A DNA stretch of 13,104 bases, taken from positions 1 to 13,104 of the forward strand of contig JAMONA010000016.1 of NCBI GenBank assembly GCA_027066795.1, written 5' to 3'. This document shows positions 7,988 through 13,104 of this stretch, piece by piece. Below the pieces are notes generated by a model. The model made no database searches. It was given only the letters and a program-made list of their open reading frames with translations, and was not told where the DNA came from. Made by a program: the position numbers and the translations under genes. The stretch comes from Candidatus Kaiserbacteria bacterium. Lineage in GTDB: Bacteria > Patescibacteriota > Minisyncoccia > Phycocordibacterales > UBA2100. How positions within the stretch are numbered: position 1 is the first letter of the stretch; the number at the start of each line of letters is the position of its first letter.

Positions 7988-8043
7988 CACAGGTTTATAA
8001 TTTGTGCGAGCGTAGTTACTATATCGCCGTATATATTTTAAGG

Positions 8044-8072
8044 TTGACCTGGTGTTATTATTCTAGTAGAGT
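8044..8072 (+). promoter_or_regulatory. Sigma70-type promoter of the BtpA-like gene
   Basis: TTGACC (8044-8049) and TAGAGT (8067-8072) are separated by 17 bp. They match the consensus hexamers at 5/6 and 4/6 positions. Transcription would begin near 8079, about 36 nt before the ATG at 8115. Confidence 0.45.
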
Positions 8073-8100
8073 TTATCTAGATTATTTTTGAACATAGAAA

Positions 8101-8107
8101 GAGAGGG
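8101..8107 (+). promoter_or_regulatory. Shine-Dalgarno sequence that sets the start at 8115
   Basis: GAGAGGG contains the GAGG core and ends 7 nt before ATG 8115. It lies inside the longer frame that opens at TTG 8088, so it argues that translation starts at 8115 and not at the TTG. It is the only clear Shine-Dalgarno sequence at a start codon in this window. Confidence 0.65.
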
Positions 8108-8114
8108 TAAGAAA

Positions 8115-8813
8115 ATGAGTAAATATCAAGATGTCTTTGCGCAATACAGTCATGTGTTACTAGCCGTGGTGCATGCAGAGAGTAAAGAGCAGGCATTGCG
8201 TAATACTGAGATTGCTTTTGAAGGAGGTGCCCACGGCATATTCCTTATTAATCATGATATAAAATGGAAAGGTCTGATTGCTTGTTACAAGCATGTAAGA
8301 GAGCAGTACCCACATAAGTGGATTGGCTTGAACTTCCTTGACCTTTCTTCAATAGCTGCTTTGGAAAAAGTTAATAATTTAACCGTACCCGCAGATGGAT
8401 TATGGGTTGATGATGGTGGTATTACTGATGCTGGTTGCATAGATGCCGCATATCTATCATCCCAGGTTTACGAATCAGGTTGGAATGGCTTACTTTTCGG
8501 CGGGGTTGCCTTTAAAGGGCAGTCTCAGATAGAGTACCCAGGTAGAGCTGCGGAATTGGCAGCAGGATGCATGGATATAATAACAACCAGTGGATACAGT
8601 ACTGGCATAGCAGCAGATTTGAGTAAAATCAAATTAATGCACAAAGGTGCAGACGGTCATCCTCTTGCAATAGCTAGCGGTATTACTCCTGAAAATATCA
8701 GAGAGTATATGCCATATGTGGACTGCTTCCTCGTGGCGACAGGCATAAGCATATCTCATACAGAGCTTGACCCAACTCTTGTGAGAAAACTTGTTGACGC
8801 GGTATCGAATTAA
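8115..8813 (+). CDS. BtpA/SgcQ-like TIM-barrel protein
   Basis: This is a 232-residue soluble protein with alternating helices and strands, starting MSKYQDVF. It resembles the BtpA/SgcQ family of the ribulose-phosphate-binding TIM-barrel superfamily. Visible landmarks are AFEGGAHGIFLIN (a strand-helix unit near the N-terminus), ADGLWVDDGG, DIITTSGYSTG, then IASGITPENIREY followed by DCFLVATGIS, the usual late-barrel phosphate-binding region. BtpA was named for a role in photosystem I stability, and other members have sugar or nucleotide metabolic contexts, so the reaction here cannot be stated. The gene stands alone between its own promoter and a strong terminator. Unlike its neighbours it has a Shine-Dalgarno sequence, and it uses ATT isoleucine codons more often than parB does, which may hint at a separate origin. 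Another phosphate-binding TIM-barrel enzyme remains possible. Confidence 0.62.
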   Translation: MSKYQDVFAQYSHVLLAVVHAESKEQALRNTEIAFEGGAHGIFLINHDIKWKGLIACYKHVREQYPHKWIGLNFLDLSSIAALEKVNNLTVPADGLWVDDGGITDAGCIDAAYLSSQVYESGWNGLLFGGVAFKGQSQIEYPGRAAELAAGCMDIITTSGYSTGIAADLSKIKLMHKGADGHPLAIASGITPENIREYMPYVDCFLVATGISISHTELDPTLVRKLVDAVSN

Positions 8814-8833
8814 CTGATGCTACGTAAACAACA

Positions 8834-8865
8834 AAAGGGCTCATCATGTACTTGATGAGCCCTTT
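8834..8865 (+). terminator. Strong intrinsic terminator after the BtpA-like gene
   Basis: AAAGGGCTCATCA (8834-8846) and TGATGAGCCCTTT (8853-8865) form a perfect 13-bp stem with a 6-nt loop (TGTACT). The stem ends in TTT followed by AATTAT. It lies 20 nt after the stop codon and separates this gene from parB. The A-run on the other side could allow termination on the minus strand too. Confidence 0.88.
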
Positions 8866-8911
8866 AATTATGCGATGTCCACAAGAGTTGAGTTTGTGCT
8901 AGGTGACTGTG

Positions 8912-8920
8912 TGGTAGAAT
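8912..8920 (+). promoter_or_regulatory. Extended -10 promoter of parB
   Basis: TGG-TAGAAT (8912-8920) matches an extended -10 element. There is only a poor -35 (TTTGTG, 8893-8898). Transcription would start near 8927, about 13 nt before the parB ATG at 8940. No Shine-Dalgarno sequence is present, so the mRNA would be nearly leaderless. Confidence 0.5.
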
Positions 8921-8939
8921 AGCCTTAATAACATAACCT

Positions 8940-10301
8940 ATGAGTGAATTTTATAATAACAGCATTTTCTGGGTAGAGGTAAACAGGATTAGTCCTAACC
9001 CGTACCAGCCACGTAAAGAGTTTAATGATGACAAGATAGCCGAGCTGGCAGACTCTATACGCCAGTACGGAGTATTGCAGCCACTTGTAGTCACAAGACA
9101 AGAGACCGAGCGTGAAGACGGCGGTATAAGCGTAGAGTACGAGCTGATAGCAGGAGAGCGACGTCTACGCGCTAGTAAGATTGCTGGCTTACCACAGGTG
9201 CCCGTGATTATAAGAGCACAAGAGGAGTCTAACAAGATGAAGCTAGAGCTAGCTATAATAGAGAACCTGCAACGAGAAGACTTGAACGCAATGGACAGGG
9301 CACACGCCTTTAAGCAGCTTGTAGACGAGTTTAACCTTAAGCACATAGAGATAGCCAAGAAGGTGGGCAAAAGCCGCGAATATGTGTCTAATACACTACG
9401 CCTACTTGGTCTGCCTGAGTATATACAAAACGCCTTAGTGGCCAGAGAAATAAGTGAGGGGCATGCAAGGCCGCTACTAATGCTAGGAGAGCGAGTGGCA
9501 GAGAGAGATACTCTCTTTAAAGAGATAACTACTAAAAAACTGACTGTAAGAGAGAGTGAGCGGATAGCTCGTAGGATAGCTACAGACAAGGCACGCAAGC
9601 AAGACTTGTCTCCTGAGTTGATAGGCTTAGAGAAAGAGCTTACAGAGACGCTCGGCACAAGAGTACAGATAGAGCAGCGCTCTAACAACGGCGGTAAGGT
9701 ACATATAGATTATTTCTCTCAAGAAGACTTACAGAGACTACTAGACATGCTTGCACAACATGAGGCAGAGCGTGAATCGGCATCGTTGCCAACACCTAAA
9801 GAGACGTTAGTGACACCTCAAGAGGTGTCTAATCTACCAGGTGCCCAAGTGGTACATAGTAGCAATACCGATAATCAAGTAAATGCACCAGGCATCGCGG
9901 AGGCAGCCACAGCAGCCGAGGCGCTAAAGAAGTTTAATGATACATTTGCTAGTACGCAAGTAGAGAAAGATATAGATCCTCTGACTAAGTCAAGTAACCC
10001 TCTTAATCCGTTTGCTGTAGATGCGGGGCAACAAGACCCAGAGACTGAGTTCAGGGCAGAGATTGCAAAATCATTTGCAGAGGCAGAGGCAGAGGCAGAG
10101 GCCGCAGCCGAAGGTGCTGGCCCACAAGACAGTGCAAGCGATGGTAGTAAAACTGAAGTACCACCAACAGAGCCTATTAACCCTTTTGCCATAGGCGTGC
10201 CACCTGTAGAACCAGTACCAGAGACCCCTGTTGCGACTACTCCAGTAGCAAAAACTAATGACGAAGACGAGCTATACGCTATGAAAAACTTCTCTATATA
10301 G
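8940..10301 (+). CDS. parB: ParB/Spo0J chromosome-partition protein with long disordered C-terminal tail
   Basis: This is a 453-residue ParB. ParB proteins are CTP-dependent DNA clamps that load at parS and act with ParA and SMC in chromosome segregation. The N-terminal CTPase domain (about 10-115) carries NPYQPRKEF (20-28), GERRLRA (72-78) and ENLQREDLNA (108-117), the nucleotide-binding motifs. A helix-turn-helix at 133-156 (IAKKVGKSREYVSNTLRLL) binds parS. The dimerisation domain is at about 230-271 (LEKELTETLGTRV...KVHIDYFSQEDLQRLLDML). A usual ParB ends near there. This one continues for about 180 residues of acidic, Pro/Ala-rich, apparently disordered sequence with an (AE)4 run and two copies of P-[LI]-N-P-F-A-[VI] (354-360, 412-418). 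It has its own near-leaderless promoter. No parA or recognisable parS is in the window, and rpoB follows 150 nt later. Confidence 0.93.
   Translation: MSEFYNNSIFWVEVNRISPNPYQPRKEFNDDKIAELADSIRQYGVLQPLVVTRQETEREDGGISVEYELIAGERRLRASKIAGLPQVPVIIRAQEESNKMKLELAIIENLQREDLNAMDRAHAFKQLVDEFNLKHIEIAKKVGKSREYVSNTLRLLGLPEYIQNALVAREISEGHARPLLMLGERVAERDTLFKEITTKKLTVRESERIARRIATDKARKQDLSPELIGLEKELTETLGTRVQIEQRSNNGGKVHIDYFSQEDLQRLLDMLAQHEAERESASLPTPKETLVTPQEVSNLPGAQVVHSSNTDNQVNAPGIAEAATAAEALKKFNDTFASTQVEKDIDPLTKSSNPLNPFAVDAGQQDPETEFRAEIAKSFAEAEAEAEAAAEGAGPQDSASDGSKTEVPPTEPINPFAIGVPPVEPVPETPVATTPVAKTNDEDELYAMKNFSI
10077..10100 (+). repeat. (GCAGAG)4 hexanucleotide repeat inside parB
   Basis: Four exact GCAGAG units lie in frame and encode (Ala-Glu)4 at ParB residues 380-387. 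Slippage in whole units would change the tail length by two residues without a frameshift. Confidence 0.85.
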
Positions 10302-10322
10302 AGAGTTATCCCCATACAACCA

Positions 10323-10362
10323 TTGACAGCACTGTTGACAAGTGATTTTGATGGTGTATATT
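10323..10362 (+). promoter_or_regulatory. rpoB promoter with overlapping palindrome
   Basis: A perfect -35 TTGACA (10335-10340) and TATATT (10357-10362) are separated by 16 bp. A start near 10369 gives a leader of about 83 nt. A second TTGACA sits at 10323-10328. The 19-bp stretch TTGACAGCACTGTTGACAA (10323-10341) is an imperfect palindrome (7 of 9 base pairs) that covers the -35 hexamer, so it may be an operator. No Shine-Dalgarno sequence is seen before the rpoB ATG. The promoter is well supported; the operator is inference. Confidence 0.65.
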
Positions 10363-10451
10363 TATGCGATTGCATTTGCGAGCGATTGTGTTATGAGTGG
10401 CAAAAAATGGATGCATTTTATAAAATTATCAGCTCGTAAATAAACTATATA

Positions 10452-13104
10452 ATGGCAAAAACTAAAGCGGGGTCTATCGTTAGTAAGGAATTTGTACCTT
10501 ACGGTAGCAGGGAGCAAAAATACTTTGGTAAGTACCAAGAACCATTGGCAGAGATGCCAAACTTGGTAGAGGAGCAACTACACTCATTTCAGTGGCTTCT
10601 TAAGGAGGGTGTATATGAGGTGTTTAAAGAATTTTCACCCATAGACGATTACTCTGGTAAAAAGTTTTCTCTTGAATTATCTAAATTCAGCTTTGGTAAA
10701 CCTAAATACGACGAGCAATATGCCAAGAAGAGGAAGGTGTCATACGAGGCGCCCTTAAAGGTTACAGCCAAACTTATAAATAAGACTACTGGCGAGGACA
10801 AGAGCCAAGAGATATTCTTGACAGACTTCCCACTAATGACTAACCACGGTACATTCATAATCAACGGAGTAGAGAGGGTTGTGATACCACAACTTGCTCG
10901 TTCTTACGGTGTATTTTTCCTGACTCAAATGCTAAAGGGTAACGAGTACTTCAGTGCTAAGATTATCCCTGCACGTGGTGCATGGCTAGAGATAGAGTCT
11001 GAGCCAGATGGTGCTATATATGTAAAGATAGACCGTAAGAGAAAATTCCCCGTTACAACACTTCTAAGAGCTTTTGGCGCCGAGAAGGATGCTGACATCA
11101 CTAAGCTATTTGCAAAACTAGACGAGGCAACTCAGGAGGTTATAGAGAAGACCCTGACACTTGACCCTATCAAGACCTCTAAAGAGGCATTTGTAGATAT
11201 ATATAAACACCTAAGAGACGGTGACTTAGCTACACCAGAGAATGCAAAAGAGTTCATCACGAGCTTATTTAGCTCTGACCGATATGACTTGTCTGAGGTT
11301 GGACGTTACCGCTTTAACGATAGGTTCGGACTAAAGACTGGACCCAAAGACCTAAAAGAGCAAACACTCTCAATAACTGACTTGTCATTTATAATTAACA
11401 AGATAGTTGAGCTTAATGCCGCTGAAGATGCTGAATCTGACGATATAGACCACTTAGGTATGCGTCGTGTGCGTTATGTAGGAGAGATGATGCAGCGCCA
11501 AGTACGTATAGGTATGAGCCGCCTTAAGAGAAATGTACAAGACAGGATGTCTACAGTAGATGTAGAGACGAGTCTACCTGTACAATTTCTTAACCCAAGA
11601 CCGTTCTCTGCAGCTATTAAAGACTTTTTTATAGCCAACTCACTTGCACAATTCATGAGTCAGCAGAACGTGCTAGCAGAGCTAGAGGACTTGCGTACTC
11701 TCTCAGCCCTGGGCCCAGGAGGGCTTACACGTGAGCGTGCTGGCTTCGAGGTACGTGACGTACACACTAGTCACTACGGCCGCCTGTGCCCAATCCATAC
11801 ACCAGAGGGTGGTAATATTGGGCTAATATTGCGTCTTGCAAGTTATGCTCGTATAAACAACTTCGGCATAATAGAGACTCCATACGCCAAGGTAAGCGGT
11901 GGTAAGATCACTAAGGAGGTTAAATACTTTAATGCTTTAGACGAAGAGAAGTTTAAGATTGCACACGGTGCAACATTACGAGACAAGTCTGGTAAACTTA
12001 CTGACAAGATGATAGAGGTTCGCTTTAACGCGGAGCCTATGTTTGTACCTGCTAAAGACGTAGATTATATAGAGGTTGCTACTAACCAAGCCTTCTCTGT
12101 AGCTACTACAATGATACCGTTTGTAGACCATGATGACGCAAACCGCGCACTTATGGGATCAAACATGCAGAAGCAGGCTACTCCATGTGTAATACCTGAG
12201 GCACCAGTAGTAGCTACTGGTATTGAAGGCGTAGCAGCACGTGACTCAGGCCGCATACTATTGGCTCGAGAGGCTGGTACAGTAGAGGCAGTAGACGCTA
12301 AGAAGATTATAATAAAAAATACTAAAGGTAAGAAAGACGAGTACAACCTAGTGACATTTGAGAGGACAAATGACTTCTCTTGTTTCCACCACCGCGCAAC
12401 TGTTAAAGTTGGGCAAAAGGTAAAGGTGGGTGACTTGTTAGCAGACACCTCAAGTACTGACGGTGGACAGATAGCGGTAGGTCAGAATGCTCGTGTAGCG
12501 TTTATGAGCTGGGCAGGAGCCAACTATGAGGATGCTATTATTATCTCAGAGAAGTTAGTAAAAAATAGTAAATTCACATCAGTACACATAGAGCAATTTG
12601 AGTGTGTAGTAAGAGATACCAAACTAGGCCCAGAAGTTACTACTCATGACATACCAAATGTTAGTGAGATGAAGCTACGTAACCTAGACGAGGAGGGCGT
12701 GATACGCGTAGGTGCTGAGGTACGCCCTGGAGACATACTAGTAGGCAAGGTGACTCCCAAGGGAGAGACACAGCTTACAGCAGAGGAGAGACTACTGCGC
12801 TCAATCTTCGGAGATAAAGCCAAAGATGTAAAAGATACAAGTAAGCGCATGCCAGCTGGTAAGCGCGGGCGTATTGTAGGAGTACAAATATTCTCTAGAG
12901 AGAATGGAGACAATATAGGGTCAGGTATAATCAAGAAGATCCAAGTAGAGATAGCACAGCTACGTAATATATCTGTAGGAGATAAGTTAGCTGGACGCCA
13001 CGGTAATAAAGGAGTTATCTCTAAGGTCTTACCAGAAGAGGACATGCCATATACTAAAGATGGAGAGCCTGTAGACATAATACTTACGCCACTTGGTGTA
13101 CCGA
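10452..13104 (+). CDS. rpoB: RNA polymerase beta subunit, 3'-truncated
   Basis: This is the first 884 codons of the beta subunit, which forms one pincer and part of the active centre of RNA polymerase. The frame is open to the window edge and starts MAKTKAGSIV. Recognisable blocks are the rifampicin/fork-loop region (FSAAIKDFF onward, 397-425, including ALGPGGLTRERAGFEVRDVH), CPIHTPEGGNIGL, the catalytic-centre NYEDAIIISE (E693, D694) and GDKLAGRHGNKG (843-854) with the two active-centre lysines K845 and K853. It is about 115-120 residues shorter than E. coli RpoB by these landmarks, consistent with missing lineage-specific insertions. The last few hundred residues lie beyond the window, where rpoC would normally follow. 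Positions equivalent to E. coli D516, H526 and R529 are Ser403, Asp413 and Thr416, which is unusual. The start is taken at ATG 10452, the first downstream of the promoter in this frame, although it lacks a Shine-Dalgarno sequence. Confidence 0.97.
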   Translation, partial: MAKTKAGSIVSKEFVPYGSREQKYFGKYQEPLAEMPNLVEEQLHSFQWLLKEGVYEVFKEFSPIDDYSGKKFSLELSKFSFGKPKYDEQYAKKRKVSYEAPLKVTAKLINKTTGEDKSQEIFLTDFPLMTNHGTFIINGVERVVIPQLARSYGVFFLTQMLKGNEYFSAKIIPARGAWLEIESEPDGAIYVKIDRKRKFPVTTLLRAFGAEKDADITKLFAKLDEATQEVIEKTLTLDPIKTSKEAFVDIYKHLRDGDLATPENAKEFITSLFSSDRYDLSEVGRYRFNDRFGLKTGPKDLKEQTLSITDLSFIINKIVELNAAEDAESDDIDHLGMRRVRYVGEMMQRQVRIGMSRLKRNVQDRMSTVDVETSLPVQFLNPRPFSAAIKDFFIANSLAQFMSQQNVLAELEDLRTLSALGPGGLTRERAGFEVRDVHTSHYGRLCPIHTPEGGNIGLILRLASYARINNFGIIETPYAKVSGGKITKEVKYFNALDEEKFKIAHGATLRDKSGKLTDKMIEVRFNAEPMFVPAKDVDYIEVATNQAFSVATTMIPFVDHDDANRALMGSNMQKQATPCVIPEAPVVATGIEGVAARDSGRILLAREAGTVEAVDAKKIIIKNTKGKKDEYNLVTFERTNDFSCFHHRATVKVGQKVKVGDLLADTSSTDGGQIAVGQNARVAFMSWAGANYEDAIIISEKLVKNSKFTSVHIEQFECVVRDTKLGPEVTTHDIPNVSEMKLRNLDEEGVIRVGAEVRPGDILVGKVTPKGETQLTAEERLLRSIFGDKAKDVKDTSKRMPAGKRGRIVGVQIFSRENGDNIGSGIIKKIQVEIAQLRNISVGDKLAGRHGNKGVISKVLPEEDMPYTKDGEPVDIILTPLGVP

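Larger units (their letters stand above)
7719..8114. other. Gene-poor region between the PrsW-like and BtpA-like genes
   Basis: These 396 bases hold no convincing protein gene. They contain the minus-strand tRNA-Leu, a partial copy of its 3' end, two perfect hairpins, the tRNA's -10 element, and the promoter and ribosome-binding site of the following gene. A 74-codon + strand frame at 7753-7977 is mostly the antisense of the tRNA and is not a gene. Confidence 0.7.

Noticed and set aside
8088..8114. TTG 8088 as the start of the BtpA-like gene
   Set aside because: The only Shine-Dalgarno sequence (8101-8107) lies downstream of this TTG and is correctly spaced for ATG 8115.
8951..9688. 245-codon minus-strand open frame opposite parB
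   Set aside because: It is Ser/Leu-rich with no recognisable domain and lies fully antisense to a well-conserved ParB. It is a shadow frame.
7983..10315. DnaA-box-like 9-mers (TTATACACA at 7983, TTATCCCCA near 10306) as a replication origin beside parB
   Set aside because: There are only two, over 2 kb apart, one with a mismatch. There is no cluster, AT-rich unwinding region or dnaA/dnaN gene, so chance matches are more likely.
10335..10453. TATAAT at 10448-10453 as the rpoB promoter
   Set aside because: It overlaps the start codon, so transcription would begin inside the gene. The TTGACA-16-TATATT promoter upstream is better.
12065..13078. Minus-strand open frames opposite rpoB
   Set aside because: They lie wholly inside conserved rpoB coding sequence and show no domain or start signals.

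Overview
The window looks like chromosomal sequence from a Candidate Phyla Radiation bacterium (Patescibacteria), most plausibly a Saccharibacteria-like lineage. This placement is an inference. It rests on the standard genetic code with in-frame TGG Trp and no recoded TGA, a moderately AT-rich composition, a strong preference for ATA isoleucine codons even in rpoB, several starts without a Shine-Dalgarno sequence, and a giant multi-domain surface protein with LamG and SH3b modules. All protein genes are on the + strand. The only clear minus-strand gene is a tRNA.

Layout. Bases 2-448 are the 3' part of an AhpC-type 2-Cys peroxiredoxin. Bases 449-520 hold an extended -10 promoter and a small dyad. 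A 2247-residue surface protein (521-7264) follows, and 1 nt after it a small PrsW-like intramembrane protease (7266-7718). Bases 7719-8114 contain no protein gene. They hold a minus-strand tRNA-Leu(CAA), a 21-bp duplicate of that tRNA's 3' end, two hairpins and two promoters. A BtpA/SgcQ-like TIM-barrel gene (8115-8813) ends in a strong intrinsic terminator. parB (8940-10301) follows with its own near-leaderless promoter. The window ends inside rpoB (10452-13104, C-terminus missing), which has a good promoter overlapped by an imperfect palindrome.

How the genes may work together. The surface protein and the PrsW-like protease are the only tightly coupled pair. The arrangement suggests, but does not prove, a contact or adhesion protein whose membrane-proximal part is processed by a dedicated intramembrane protease. 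parB and rpoB are housekeeping genes (chromosome partition and transcription) under separate promoters. Two points deserve attention in them: a roughly 180-residue disordered tail on ParB with a repeated NPFA motif, and non-consensus residues at several classical rifampicin-contact positions in RpoB. No IS element, CRISPR array, toxin-antitoxin pair or intact prophage is visible.
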